Source of the DNA: Verrucomicrobia bacterium LW23
Lineage (GTDB): Bacteria > Verrucomicrobiota > Verrucomicrobiia > Methylacidiphilales > UBA1321
Reading direction: 5' to 3'
Length of the DNA: 64,000 nt
NCBI GenBank assembly: GCA_003054695.1
Contig: QAZA01000023.1
Span: forward strand, 1 to 64,000
The notes beneath the pieces were generated by a model. It searched no databases. It saw nothing but the letters and a program-made list of their open reading frames with translations, and was not told the DNA's origin. Within the stretch, counting starts at the first letter, position 1; each line of letters begins with the position of its first letter. The translations under genes were made by a program, and so were the position numbers. Positions 34,174 through 43,691 of this stretch are shown here, piece by piece.

Positions 34174-35346
34174 CTACCCGGCGATGGCCATGACGGCCGC
34201 CTCCAGCGTACGGACTTTGTCGCCCTGGCCGGTGGTGAGCATGCGGCTGGCCTGGAAGAGGCGTTCGACGCCCTGGGCCCAGTAGGAGGCGGGTTTATGC
34301 CGTGTTCTGGCGGCGATCTGGGCCAGCATGTAGGTGCTGATGGGCTCGCCGCTCTTTTTTCTGGGCAGCAGGGCGGTGGCTTCCGGCGTTAAATCCACGC
34401 TGGCAAAGCTGCCTTTTTGCACCAGGCGCAGCTGCCCCGCCTCGCGCAGGGCGCCGGCAAGGGCGGCCTGGCGCACCTGGTTGCTTAGCAGGATGAGGAT
34501 GCCCACCTCGCTCTCCTGCTGCGCCAAAAGCTGCGACAGCATCGACAGCGCGCGCCGGCTGTCGCCGCTCAGCACCGCCTCGCAAAAGTCCCACGTCAGC
34601 ACTTCGCGGCTGCCGCCTACAATGGCCTGCACGTCCTCGCGCGTCAGCGACACGGGGCCTGTGAACCGGGGCGGGCCGCCGCCAAACATGTCTTCCTCGG
34701 CGTTGGGGTCCAGATTCTTTGGCACCATTTTGTAGCAGCACAGCTTCTCGATTTCCGCCGCCCAGGCGGTGCTGTCAATGCCGGTGGCCTGCAGCAGCCG
34801 CTCGCCGGCGCCGGGGCGTGGATCGAAGCCCGCTTCGCGCAGGCGCTCCTCGATCTCGGCAATGATCTCCGTTTCGCTGCCGCGACGCGCCTCAGGCAGG
34901 TCGTGCACCTCGGTGCGCACGCCTTTGGCCTTGGCCAGCGCTTTGGTAAACGCTTTGACTTTGCTCCAGCTGTCGGCGCTGATCAGCACGGTCAGGCTGG
35001 TGGCGTCGGCCTGCAGAAGCTCCGGCAGCAGGCTCTCCAGCGCGGCCTTGATGTTCACGCTTTTGCCCATCACGGATTCATCCATGAAGTTCACATTCTT
35101 CCACCACACCAGCTTGCCGCCGCCAAAAAAGGGGAGCGTCATAACGGCCGCGCGCAGGCTGTCGATTTTGCGCAGGACGTCGTCCACGTTGTCGGCGCGG
35201 GCGTCAATCACCTCAAAATTCATCTCGTCCTCGGGCATCAGCGCGTCGGCCGTTTCCTGGGCGCGCTTCTTGACCAGGGCTTCGTCGTTGCCGTAAATGA
35301 TGGTGATGGGCGATCGGGCGCCGGTTGAGCTTGAAGCCGGTTTCAT
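34174..35346 (-). CDS. holA: DNA polymerase III subunit delta
   Basis: The delta subunit loads the sliding clamp as part of the clamp-loader complex. The 390-residue protein begins ITIIYGNDEALVKKRAQETA, then has SLRAAVMTLPFFGGGKLVWWKN, a HolA hallmark, and FDPRPGAGERLLQATGID, DVQAIVGGSREVLTWDFCEAVL and AILSQLL-type helices, ending in the collar domain (YWAQGVERLFQASRML). The ATG at 35346 was chosen because the frame further upstream overlaps the divergent HIT gene and has no homology. The two genes start only 24 bases apart. Confidence 0.9.
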   Translation of the reverse strand: MKPASSSTGARSPITIIYGNDEALVKKRAQETADALMPEDEMNFEVIDARADNVDDVLRKIDSLRAAVMTLPFFGGGKLVWWKNVNFMDESVMGKSVNIKAALESLLPELLQADATSLTVLISADSWSKVKAFTKALAKAKGVRTEVHDLPEARRGSETEIIAEIEERLREAGFDPRPGAGERLLQATGIDSTAWAAEIEKLCCYKMVPKNLDPNAEEDMFGGGPPRFTGPVSLTREDVQAIVGGSREVLTWDFCEAVLSGDSRRALSMLSQLLAQQESEVGILILLSNQVRQAALAGALREAGQLRLVQKGSFASVDLTPEATALLPRKKSGEPISTYMLAQIAARTRHKPASYWAQGVERLFQASRMLTTGQGDKVRTLEAAVMAIAG

Positions 35347-35370
35347 GGTCTGGTTGGATGGAGGACGCTT

Positions 35371-35856
35371 ATGGAACACCTCTGGGCGCCCTGGCGCAAT
35401 ACCTATATCTCCAAAGTCAGTGAAGCCGCCAGCCTGGCGGAAGTTTTTTCGCGCATCGCCCAAAGCACGGACGACGAGGAAAACCACGTACTCCTGCGCA
35501 GCAAAGCGTTTTTTGTGCTGCTGAATCTCTACCCCTACAATCTGGGCCACCTGATGATTGTGCCGTACCGCGCCACGGGCAATCTGGAGGACCTGAGCGA
35601 GGACGAGATGCTGGAGATGATGCAACTGACCATCCGCATGAAGGCCGCATTGACCAAAGCCTTTGCGCCGCACGGCTTTAACGTGGGGCTTAACCTCGGC
35701 GCCGCCGCCGGGGCGGGCATCAGCGAGCACCTGCACCTCCACATCGTGCCCCGCTGGCGCCACGACGCCAACTTTATGACCACCGTGGCGGAAGTGCGCG
35801 TGCATCCCGGCGACCTGGCGGCCGTGTATGCTAAGCTGAAGGAAGCGCTGGCATAG
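35371..35856 (+). CDS. HIT family nucleotide hydrolase/transferase
   Basis: The 161-residue protein has the HIT signature HLHLHIVPRW with His120, His122 and His124, preceded by MEHLWAPWRNTYI and NLYPYNLGHLMIVPYR. This form is typical of bacterial HIT proteins related to Ap4A phosphorylase. They cleave dinucleoside polyphosphates or related nucleotides. It has a good Shine-Dalgarno sequence (GGAGG, 6 bases before the ATG), unlike most genes here. It is divergent from holA, with starts 24 bases apart, so promoters must overlap coding sequence or be shared. Confidence 0.93.
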   Translation: MEHLWAPWRNTYISKVSEAASLAEVFSRIAQSTDDEENHVLLRSKAFFVLLNLYPYNLGHLMIVPYRATGNLEDLSEDEMLEMMQLTIRMKAALTKAFAPHGFNVGLNLGAAAGAGISEHLHLHIVPRWRHDANFMTTVAEVRVHPGDLAAVYAKLKEALA

Positions 35857-36034
35857 CGGAGGGGCGCGGGGGGAAGGAGACGGGGGCCTGTTTGCGAGGG
35901 GAGGCGCTGCCGGTATTTCCGGACAAAATGGCACGCTTCCTGCGCTGAGTTATTTATTACCTCATAAACCGGCTCGTTTCCCGCGCAATGTGCGGCAACA
36001 CGTCTTCCCAGGCTCAGCCCAGGACACCACCACC

Positions 36035-37264
36035 ATGAATATTCTCCTCACCGGCGGCACGGGATTTGTCGGGAGACATCTGGTATGGCGCCTGTGCTCC
36101 AACGGCGCTCGCGTTATCTTTACGGGGCGCAATCGCGCCATGGCGCAAAGCGTTCTGCGGCAGGTGGATGCGATGCGCGAGGCGGCCGGGCCGGGCTCCC
36201 CCGCCGCGCACGGCTCGGCGACGTTCCTGGAGCTTCACCACGGCGCGCCGGGCGCCCGCGACGCGATGGTGCGGGCTGCGATGGGCATGGACGCCATCAT
36301 CCACAACGCCGCGCACACGGCACCGTGGGGCCGGCTGGAGGAGTTTATGTCGCCCAATGTCACCTCCACCGAGGAGGCGATTTGTGCATGCAAAACGCAC
36401 GACGTGGCGCGCATGGTACATCTCTCCACACCCAGCCTCTACTTTGATTATAAGGATGCCCTCAACATCCGCGAAACCGATCCGCTGGCCGAGCCCGTCA
36501 ACAGCTACGCCGCCACCAAGGCGGCCGCCGAGCGCCTCGTCGCCGAATCCGGTGTAAGCGAGGCGGTTATCCTGCGCCCGCGCGCCATTTTTGGCCCGTG
36601 GGATAACGCGTTGCTGCCCAGGCTGATACGCGCCATGGAGCGCGGCCCCATCCCCATCTCCCGCGGCGGCGCCGCGTTGCTGGACCTCACCTACATCGAC
36701 AACCTCGTCGACGCCGTGCTGCTGGCCATGCACCGCCCCTTTGCGCGCGACAACCGTCCCGACGGTCTCGCCCCCGCCCCCGGCGCCGCCGTGCCCGTCT
36801 ACAACATCTCCAATGGCGAGCCGCTGAGCGTGCGCGAGCTGTTCCGCGCCATCGCCGCCGACTTTGGCCTGAACCTGCGCGTGCTGCCCCTGCCCTACCC
36901 GCTGGCCGACGCCATGGCGCGCACCGTCGAGTACTTTGCCCGCTCCCTGGGCCACAAGGAGCCGCGACTGACGCGTTACACCCTCGGCGTCCTGTCCTTC
37001 TCCCAAACGCTCAATCTCGATCGCGCCCGCCGCGAGCTTGGCTACGCGCCCCGCGTCTCCGTCCGCGATGGCATCCGCGCCACCGCCCGATGGTGGAAAA
37101 CGCAGAGCGCCGCGGCGGGCGGCGGAGGCGGCGCCACCCCCGGCGATGACGATGACGCCACGCCGCTCCTGCCAAACCGCCCGGAGAGCAACGAGGTTCG
37201 CCTCCGCTACCCGGACGGCACATCGCAACGCGTACCGGCCCGCGTCAGCAGCAGCATCCGGTAG
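36035..37264 (+). CDS. NAD-dependent epimerase/dehydratase (extended SDR, 3-beta-HSD-like)
   Basis: The 409-residue protein has the NAD motif GGTGFVG (7-13), the active-site segment with LSTPSLYFDY (130-139) and the catalytic pair Tyr158 and Lys162 (YAATK). ILRPRAIFGPWDNALLPRLI and YNISNGEPLSVRELFRAIA are typical of the extended SDR group acting on sugars or sterol-like substrates. The C-terminal 50 residues are Gly/Ala-rich and low in complexity. The start at 36035 places the Rossmann fold at residue 2. The substrate is unknown. It stands alone on the plus strand between HIT and tatA. Confidence 0.85.
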   Translation: MNILLTGGTGFVGRHLVWRLCSNGARVIFTGRNRAMAQSVLRQVDAMREAAGPGSPAAHGSATFLELHHGAPGARDAMVRAAMGMDAIIHNAAHTAPWGRLEEFMSPNVTSTEEAICACKTHDVARMVHLSTPSLYFDYKDALNIRETDPLAEPVNSYAATKAAAERLVAESGVSEAVILRPRAIFGPWDNALLPRLIRAMERGPIPISRGGAALLDLTYIDNLVDAVLLAMHRPFARDNRPDGLAPAPGAAVPVYNISNGEPLSVRELFRAIAADFGLNLRVLPLPYPLADAMARTVEYFARSLGHKEPRLTRYTLGVLSFSQTLNLDRARRELGYAPRVSVRDGIRATARWWKTQSAAAGGGGGATPGDDDDATPLLPNRPESNEVRLRYPDGTSQRVPARVSSSIR

Positions 37265-37414
37265 AGGGCGGGTGGAACGGATTGCGAGGATTTCAGAAGG
37301 TGATCTCCGCACCTGATTCACCCTTCCCGTCCATGCCTCCGGCCCTCGGGCGCTGCGCGGATTGTTAAACTCCGCACGACAAACCGCGCGGCCTTGTGCT
37401 AAGATGGGGGAAGT

Positions 37415-38272
37415 ATGGATTTCATCTGCTGGGCGTTTTTGCCTTCCGGGCCCGAATGGATATATATCGGCATCCTCTTTGTGCTCCTCTTCGGCGCGGA
37501 CAAGCTGCCCGAATTTGCGCGCGGCCTCGGCCGCACCCTGGGCGAGTTTAAACGCGCCAAGGAGGAGATGGAGGAGGAACTGCGCCGCGCCACGGAGGAA
37601 AGTAACCGCCCGCGCATCCGCCCGCGCAAGGACGAGGACGACGACGCGGACGCCATGCCGCGCGCCCCCCACACACTCCCCGTCGCCGCCCCCGTGGAGA
37701 CCATCGCGGCCGACACCCCGGGCGATGCCGTGCCTGCCCCGGCGGCCGACACCCCCGCCGCATCGCCTGCGCCGGAGAGCGCCGCCCTGGCAGCCACGGC
37801 CTCCGGCCTGGGGATCGCCGCTGTCTCGGCCTCCGCAACGGTTGCGGGGGGCGCGGAGCCTTCTGCTGCAGGCACCAGCGCCGCACCCGCAACTCCTTCC
37901 GCCGCAACGCAATCCGCATCCGCTCCCGCGGAGCCGGCCGTCGCGGCTCCCGTGCTCAGGCCCGTCGCGGGCGCCGTCGCGTTTGGCTCCACCCGCCGCG
38001 CGGAGCCCGAAGCGGATGCGGCAACACCCGCGCAGGAGGAAGTGCCCGCCCCGGCCACGGCAGCCATCTCCCCTGCCCCTGCCGTTGCGGCAGCGGACAT
38101 TGACGATTTTGAGATGCCGACCACGCAGATTGACGAGTCCGGCCAGCCCGTCGCCCCCTTCCTTCTCGGCGCCACCGACAACCCGGCGGCGCCCTCCGCC
38201 CCCACCCAGCCTGACGACGGCGAGGACCCCGACGCGGAGCCAGGTCGCCGGCCCTCCAGCTTTGTGTTGTAG
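37415..38272 (+). CDS. tatA: TatA/TatE-like twin-arginine translocase subunit with long C-terminal tail
   Basis: TatA forms the pore of the Tat pathway, which exports folded proteins. Residues 13-33 form the membrane helix (EWIYIGILFVLLFGADKLP, with the FG hinge), followed by the amphipathic helix (EFARGLGRTLGEFKRAKEEM). The usual TatA length is 60-100 residues; here 285, with a tail rich in Ala, Pro and Thr (about 85-285) ending in acidic stretches. The tail could be an artefact of GC-rich read-through, but it is open from start to stop and has no internal start with homology. No tatC lies nearby. Confidence 0.8.
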   Translation: MDFICWAFLPSGPEWIYIGILFVLLFGADKLPEFARGLGRTLGEFKRAKEEMEEELRRATEESNRPRIRPRKDEDDDADAMPRAPHTLPVAAPVETIAADTPGDAVPAPAADTPAASPAPESAALAATASGLGIAAVSASATVAGGAEPSAAGTSAAPATPSAATQSASAPAEPAVAAPVLRPVAGAVAFGSTRRAEPEADAATPAQEEVPAPATAAISPAPAVAAADIDDFEMPTTQIDESGQPVAPFLLGATDNPAAPSAPTQPDDGEDPDAEPGRRPSSFVL

Positions 38273-38418
38273 AGCTCAAAGCAGAAGCTCGGCGCCGGCC
38301 GCGGCCCAGCCCCAAATTCCGCGCGTGCTCCCCTTGAAGGCGGCGAGGCAAACGGCTATGGTGATGGGGCTGCGGGCGATATTCCGCCTACCGCGCGCAC
38401 GCAACCTCCCCCGCATCC

Positions 38419-39261
38419 ATGAGCTTATTTGGTGATTACAGCAATAACGCCTCGCCAGTCACCTGGATCGACAAGTACCCCATCTACTTGTCCCAGGCCA
38501 TCGCCATTGTGCACGTCGCGTGCATGATCGTTTTCTCCGTGCTCTTCGCGTTGCGCGTCAATCCCCTGTGGACGACGGGACTCCTCAACTTCCAGTCGGC
38601 GGAGATCCTCGGCTCCTTTCAGGTGTGGCGCATCTTCACCTATCCCCTGGTGGCCATCGCGTCCCTGGATTTCGCGATCATGTGGGTGATCTACTGGTTT
38701 CTGGCGCCGGAAGTGGAAAAGGGGCTGAGCACGCGCACGTTCATCCGCATCTACGTTGCCACCACGCTGGTGCTGGCGGCGCTGATGATGGTTGTGGCGC
38801 TGATCTTCGGCCCTGTGCTGTATCAGGGCGGGCGCGGCATCACGTGGGTGTTCTTTGCGGCTTTCTGCATCATGTATCCGGAGACAATCCTGCTGTTCAT
38901 CCCCGCCTGGGTGGTGATGTGGATCCTGCTGGTCATCAACAGCCTGGTGGACCTGATGTCCCACGACCCGGTCTCGCTTACCCTGATGTGGGCCGCCACC
39001 GGCATTGCCTTTGTTGCCGTGCGCATGACCGGCTGGGGCGGCAAATCCCTCTGGATCGCCGACAAGTTTGAAGACTGGCAACTGGCCCGCGCCGCCCGCA
39101 AACGCAACATCCAGGTGGTGCAGGAGCAAAAGGTGACCGAAGACATGGACGCCATCCTGGAGAAAATCTCCCGCGAAGGCATGGCCAGCCTCACCCCCGC
39201 CGAGAAAGCCGCCCTGGAAAAAGCCCGCACCCGCCTCATCAAGCGCGACAAGAAGGAGTAG
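38419..39261 (+). CDS. Rhomboid-like membrane protein lacking the catalytic dyad
   Basis: The 280-residue protein has about six membrane helices (24-45, 66-96, 109-131, 140-150, 155-175, 187-205) followed by a soluble tail with coiled-coil character and a conserved end (EDMDAILEKISREGMASLTP, AEKAALEKARTRL). This tail is typical of rhomboid-related proteins of the phylum. The position of the rhomboid GxSG reads GRGITWVF (about 138-145), and the segment equivalent to the catalytic His reads WAATGIAFV, without His. It is therefore probably a pseudo-rhomboid. It shares its strand with tatA and the acyltransferase. Confidence 0.7.
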   Translation: MSLFGDYSNNASPVTWIDKYPIYLSQAIAIVHVACMIVFSVLFALRVNPLWTTGLLNFQSAEILGSFQVWRIFTYPLVAIASLDFAIMWVIYWFLAPEVEKGLSTRTFIRIYVATTLVLAALMMVVALIFGPVLYQGGRGITWVFFAAFCIMYPETILLFIPAWVVMWILLVINSLVDLMSHDPVSLTLMWAATGIAFVAVRMTGWGGKSLWIADKFEDWQLARAARKRNIQVVQEQKVTEDMDAILEKISREGMASLTPAEKAALEKARTRLIKRDKKE

Positions 39262-39273
39262 GGGCAACGCCAC

Positions 39274-40008
39274 ATGATTCCCGCTCGCAAAAATGCCGTA
39301 CTGGATGCGGTGTGCTATTTCTTTCTGCTGCGATCGCTGCGCAAGCACTTCCACTCCATACGTTTGCGCGGGCGGGGGAACCTGAATGCTCTGGCGGGGG
39401 ACAGGCCGGTGTTGGCGTTTTGCAACCACACCAACTGGTGGGATGCGCTGCTTGTCTTCTTTCTTACGCGGCACCTGCCCCGAAGCGTGTACGCGATGAT
39501 GGAAGAAAAGCAACTGGTTCAGTACCAGTTCTTTACGTGGTTTGGCGCGTTTTCTGTGGATCTCACCAGTCCGCGGGCGTCGCTGCCCGGCGTGCGCTAC
39601 GCGTGTCAGCGGCTGGAGGACCCGGCCAACCTGGTGTGGATCTTCCCGCAGGGCAAAATAGTCAGCCCGCACGTGCCGATGCAAAGCCAGCCGGGCACCG
39701 CGTTTCTCGCCCGTAAATCGCCGCGCGCACTGATGCTGCCCGTCGCCTTTCGCTACGAGTTCTTCCGCGACGATAAGCCGCTGATCCTCATCGACATCGG
39801 CGCGCCCTTTGAGGCCGCCGGCGCCACCGAGCAAGTCATCCAGCAAGCCTGTGCGGACATCACCACCTCCCTTGCCGATGCCGTGGTGCGGCAGGATCTT
39901 GCCGGCTTCGACACGCTTCTCGCTCCGCGCTGGTCCATGAACAAGCGCTGGGACTGGTTCCGCCACGCCATCCGCGGCCGGCTGGCGGAGTTTGATCCGG
40001 AGAACTGA
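39274..40008 (+). CDS. Lysophospholipid acyltransferase family protein (PlsC-like)
   Basis: The 244-residue protein has acyltransferase motif I as NHTNWWD (His52 to Asp57, HxxxxD) and motif III as FPQGK (124-128, in place of the common FPEGT). The fold starts after a hydrophobic, basic N-terminus. Such enzymes move an acyl chain to a glycerol-phosphate or lipid hydroxyl at the inner membrane. The gene follows the rhomboid-like gene by 12 bases, so the two are probably cotranscribed. It converges with the Verru_Chthon A gene, 27 bases away. The substrate is not predictable. Confidence 0.87.
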   Translation: MIPARKNAVLDAVCYFFLLRSLRKHFHSIRLRGRGNLNALAGDRPVLAFCNHTNWWDALLVFFLTRHLPRSVYAMMEEKQLVQYQFFTWFGAFSVDLTSPRASLPGVRYACQRLEDPANLVWIFPQGKIVSPHVPMQSQPGTAFLARKSPRALMLPVAFRYEFFRDDKPLILIDIGAPFEAAGATEQVIQQACADITTSLADAVVRQDLAGFDTLLAPRWSMNKRWDWFRHAIRGRLAEFDPEN

Positions 40009-40035
40009 GGCGCCGCGCACCCACGCAGCCCTGCG

Positions 40036-43000
40036 CTATTGATCCAGAAAGTTAAAGCTGGTCATCTCCGTCCGCATCCAGGCGCGCACCGGGTTGGCGG
40101 CGTCCTCCAGGGCGGTGTTTTCGTAGGGGACTTTGCCCCACCAGTCCTTGCGGGTGTCGGGCGGCCAGTAGCTGCTTTGGTCGGGGCGATAGCTTGGCGC
40201 GTCGGGGCCGTCCAGGGCGGGCCAGGCGCTGCCGGAGATGGGCAGGTTGGGTTTGTCCGTAAGGCCGGGCACCAGCAGCGCGGCCCAGGGGACGTCGCCG
40301 ATGTAACGTCCGCGGCTGGGGGTGTCCTGCTTGTCGTAGTCGGGCTGTCCGGCCGGCTGCGCGGTTTTGGTGTAGCGGCCGCCTTCCACCGTACCGTTGC
40401 CGGGCATGCCGTCGGTGCCTGGCCACACGCTGCGCTCCAGCGCGGCGCGAAAGCGCTTTTCGCCCAGCACAACGTCCCCGGGCTCCACCACGCCGAAGTT
40501 GCTGTTGGCGTGATGCTTACGCACCACCTGCGCCACGCCCCACACGGTAAAGGAGTTGGACTGCACGCTTACGCAGTTCGCAAAATTGCGAATAAGCGCC
40601 TCGCGGTCCCAGTCCGTCGCGCCCTGGTCGGCAAAGCCGGAGATCTCGCACAGCTCGCCGATGTAATCCAGCTGGCCCTGCGCGCCAAAGTCGTGTCCGG
40701 CAAACTGGCGCCGCAGGATGTTATCCACCACGCCGGTCGGCGCGCTGCCGCCGCCCCCGGTGCCCGGGTAGCCGGAGCCCGTCAGCAGCGCGTGCAGGGG
40801 CTTCCAGCGGGTGGCGGCAATCTGGGGGCCGAGCGCGGCGTTGGGGTTGATTTTGCCCATGGTGCTGTGCATGTACGCAAAGGGTTGCAGCGCAGGGGCA
40901 AAGAGATCCAGCGCCAGCCAGTCCGGCAACTCCGATCCCCCCGCGCTGGGCTGAAAGCGAAAGGTCTCGAACGGCAGCCCGCGCTGCGTGCCCGTGGGGA
41001 TGCACGAGATCATGCCGATGCTGGCGCGCGGGAAGACGGAGCCGTACGCGTTGTTCTGGCAGTCCAGAAAAGCCACCTTGCTGAGGTCGCGCCCCGTGCC
41101 CTTCTCTATCGGGTTGGCCTGGCCCGGGTAGCCGCCGGGCTGCGAGCACACGCGCCAGGCGCTCGCGTTCATGGACATACGCGGGTCGGCGATCTCCAGG
41201 GTGGCGCGGGCGGGCGTGGCGGAGGCCATCTGCGCGGCGGGCGTAAAGGTGATGGCAAAGCTGAGCCGGTCGTCCTCGCCCGCCGGCGCGGCCAGGGCCG
41301 GCAGGCCGGCGCTGTTATCCCACATGGGCGCGAACTGAAAGACGGTGTCGGGATCCGCGTTGCCTTTGTTGGTAAGGCACACGCGCAGCCGCGCATTTAG
41401 CGTAATCGGCTTGTTGCGATCGAAAAAGCCGTAGGTGTTGTAGGTGCGCGTTAACGTGTGGCTGGGGTTGGACGCCACCGGCACGGGGGGGCGCCCCGTG
41501 TTCATGGCGTACTCTGTGCTGGTGATGGCCGGCGTGGCGCGGCGCACCGCCCACATGCCGCGCATCGTCAGCGCGGTGGCGCCGCTGCCTGTGGTGTTGA
41601 TGACGCTTTGCGCGCGGTAATACTCGCCGGGAAAGGTGCATACGCCGCTGTCGTGCGCCGCGTCGACGGGCGGCAGCGCGTAGCCATCCAGGCGCCCCAT
41701 GCTGCTGGTGCCGCCGGCGGTGAGGACAGGCAGCTTTTGCTCGGCGGTAAGGGCGCCGTCCTGCTCCATCACGTAGTCAAAGTTGGCGACGAACAGCCGG
41801 GACGATCCGCGAGTGCCGGCAGCCGCATAGCCGTTCAGGGAGGTGGGCATGCGCCATGTGGCGGGATCGTCCGGAGCGGTGGGCGGGCCCATGTTCACGT
41901 CGGCCTCCACCCACATGCGTACCATCACTTTGCCCGCGTCGGCGGGGAGGATGTTGGCGCCGCAGATATCTTCGATCGGCACCGCCTCGGCGCAGACGGT
42001 GAGCTCGGATATCTTCGGCGTGGGCAGGTTGGGGAGGATCGCCTTCTTGCTAAGCACACCCACGTAGCATTGCTGCGCGGGATCGAACAGCCCGTTGCCG
42101 CGCGTGCGGTTGGCCACGCCAAACGCGGCGTCCCAGCTGTACTCGGCGCGGTTGCGGATAAGATTGCTGACATTCTCCTGGCCCTCCGGCATGGAGAAAT
42201 CGGAGGCGCCGACGAGTCGCTCGCGATTGCTGGAATAGACAGCCATGGTCACGGCGTTGAAGGCGACCTGGTCGGCCTCCAGCCGCGCCTTAAGGTCGCC
42301 GCCCCACTTATCCACAAAGCTGCGCGCCGGCATGCCGGGCCAGTCGCTGCGCGAGAGAGCGTGCGCCACGCTCCACGCGGCCTGCGCAAAGCCCGTGTAG
42401 TTGGGGTACCATATGCCCTGGTTGTTGAGCGACGGATTGTTGCGACCGGCGCGGCTTTCCATCACATGGGTGTAGACCATGCCATCCTGATCGTAGCTTT
42501 GCTGGTAAAAGAGGGAGTTGTCGAGCAGCGGCGTCTGCCTCTCCCAAAAGAGGCGGCTTTTGCCAAACGCGTTAAACTCCGGCTGGCGCGCCGAGGCGGT
42601 GAGATTGAACAGGTTGGCGGTGAGGTACGCCTCCGTGTCGCCTGTTACATACTGGCTGATTTCCTCCGGCGTGCTGAGCGCCTGCCAGCGGTACTCGTAG
42701 GCATCCACGTTGGTAAGGCGTATGGCGTTGTGGATGTGCGAGAAAAGAGCGTCGCGGTTAAGCGTGGCGGCGGGGGATGCGGCAAGGTCAAGCACCCGCA
42801 AATCGGCCGCGCTGGGGTGCCAGAGGGGATACGCCACGTAGGTATCCGGCGCCGCCGCCCCCGCGGTGGTGCGCGCCTTGATGCGCACCGAGTTGGCAAA
42901 GGCCGAGGCCGTGGCCGAGGTGGCGGCCGGCACGGCCCGCCCCTTGTACTGCTTCGCCGCGCCCTGCATCAGCGGGTTCACCTTGGCGAGGTCCACAGAG

Positions 43001-43644
43001 GCGGGCTTGCCGTACGCCGTGTTGATGTTGAGCTTGGTCGACTCGTCGTCCATCCAGAACGCATAGCGCGCCACCACCGGGTTGTCCTTCGAAGCCGGCT
43101 GGCTGGGATCGCGCAGCAGATTGACCCACGCCACCCGCAGCGGCACCGCCGCGCCGCCGCCACCGGAGCCCGCGGACGCCGGGATGATCGGGTAGCGTGG
43201 CGCGCCCTTGCTGTCGGGCTCAAACAGCGGCTCGTTCAGATCCGCGTCGTCCGGCAGCGGCACGTATTCCGCCGACGGATTGGAGCTGAGCGGAATGTAC
43301 TGCACGCTGGAGGGCCCCTGCGTCACGGTCAGCAACCCCGGCGCCGTGGCCCACCCGCGCGTGGGGGAGGCGTCGATCGACACGCCCAGGTTGCCGGTCG
43401 CAGCCGGCACGGGCGGCTTGGGCTGCGGGATGTTGCTGAGCAACGCCTTCGCGTGCTCCACCGCGGCGGCGGCAACCAGGCGCGCCTTATCGTTCTCCGC
43501 CATGGCCCGAGCCGCCGCCCTCTCCCGGGAAATGGCCAGGAAGAGGCCGACGCAGAGCATCGTGATGGTGGCGAGAATCACCAGCACCATCGGCAACACA
43601 AAGCCGGCGCGGCGGCGTAGAAAGGGCGACAAATGTAAGTGCAT
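40036..43644 (-). CDS. Verru_Chthon cassette protein A (large pseudopilin-like protein)
   Basis: The 1202-residue protein starts MHLHLSPFLRRRAGFVLPM with a prepilin-like N-terminus: basic residues, then Gly-Phe and a hydrophobic helix (about 14-36, VLPMVLVILATITMLCVGLFL). The residue at pilin position 5 is Met rather than Glu, as in minor pseudopilins such as GspK/PilX. The body is a long beta-rich domain (YAFWMDDESTKLNINTAYGK is characteristic of the family). Verru_Chthon cassette proteins A-D are a set of secreted proteins found in Verrucomicrobium and Chthoniobacter; their role is unknown. The start at 43644 was chosen because upstream codons fall within an inverted repeat. The partner at 43.8 kb is type C; B and D are not in the window. 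Confidence 0.85.
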   Translation of the reverse strand: MHLHLSPFLRRRAGFVLPMVLVILATITMLCVGLFLAISRERAAARAMAENDKARLVAAAAVEHAKALLSNIPQPKPPVPAATGNLGVSIDASPTRGWATAPGLLTVTQGPSSVQYIPLSSNPSAEYVPLPDDADLNEPLFEPDSKGAPRYPIIPASAGSGGGGAAVPLRVAWVNLLRDPSQPASKDNPVVARYAFWMDDESTKLNINTAYGKPASVDLAKVNPLMQGAAKQYKGRAVPAATSATASAFANSVRIKARTTAGAAAPDTYVAYPLWHPSAADLRVLDLAASPAATLNRDALFSHIHNAIRLTNVDAYEYRWQALSTPEEISQYVTGDTEAYLTANLFNLTASARQPEFNAFGKSRLFWERQTPLLDNSLFYQQSYDQDGMVYTHVMESRAGRNNPSLNNQGIWYPNYTGFAQAAWSVAHALSRSDWPGMPARSFVDKWGGDLKARLEADQVAFNAVTMAVYSSNRERLVGASDFSMPEGQENVSNLIRNRAEYSWDAAFGVANRTRGNGLFDPAQQCYVGVLSKKAILPNLPTPKISELTVCAEAVPIEDICGANILPADAGKVMVRMWVEADVNMGPPTAPDDPATWRMPTSLNGYAAAGTRGSSRLFVANFDYVMEQDGALTAEQKLPVLTAGGTSSMGRLDGYALPPVDAAHDSGVCTFPGEYYRAQSVINTTGSGATALTMRGMWAVRRATPAITSTEYAMNTGRPPVPVASNPSHTLTRTYNTYGFFDRNKPITLNARLRVCLTNKGNADPDTVFQFAPMWDNSAGLPALAAPAGEDDRLSFAITFTPAAQMASATPARATLEIADPRMSMNASAWRVCSQPGGYPGQANPIEKGTGRDLSKVAFLDCQNNAYGSVFPRASIGMISCIPTGTQRGLPFETFRFQPSAGGSELPDWLALDLFAPALQPFAYMHSTMGKINPNAALGPQIAATRWKPLHALLTGSGYPGTGGGGSAPTGVVDNILRRQFAGHDFGAQGQLDYIGELCEISGFADQGATDWDREALIRNFANCVSVQSNSFTVWGVAQVVRKHHANSNFGVVEPGDVVLGEKRFRAALERSVWPGTDGMPGNGTVEGGRYTKTAQPAGQPDYDKQDTPSRGRYIGDVPWAALLVPGLTDKPNLPISGSAWPALDGPDAPSYRPDQSSYWPPDTRKDWWGKVPYENTALEDAANPVRAWMRTEMTSFNFLDQ

Positions 43645-43691
43645 AAAACTGTGGAGTGGATCGCGACCCGACGGTAAGCCAAGAATTCCTC

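Noticed and set aside
36014-37912. 632-codon minus-strand frame across the epimerase and tatA
   Set aside because: It spans two good plus-strand genes and their spacer, and has only Gly/Arg-rich sequence.
41458-43620. 720-codon plus-strand frame opposite Verru_Chthon A
   Set aside because: Antisense shadow without any recognisable domain.
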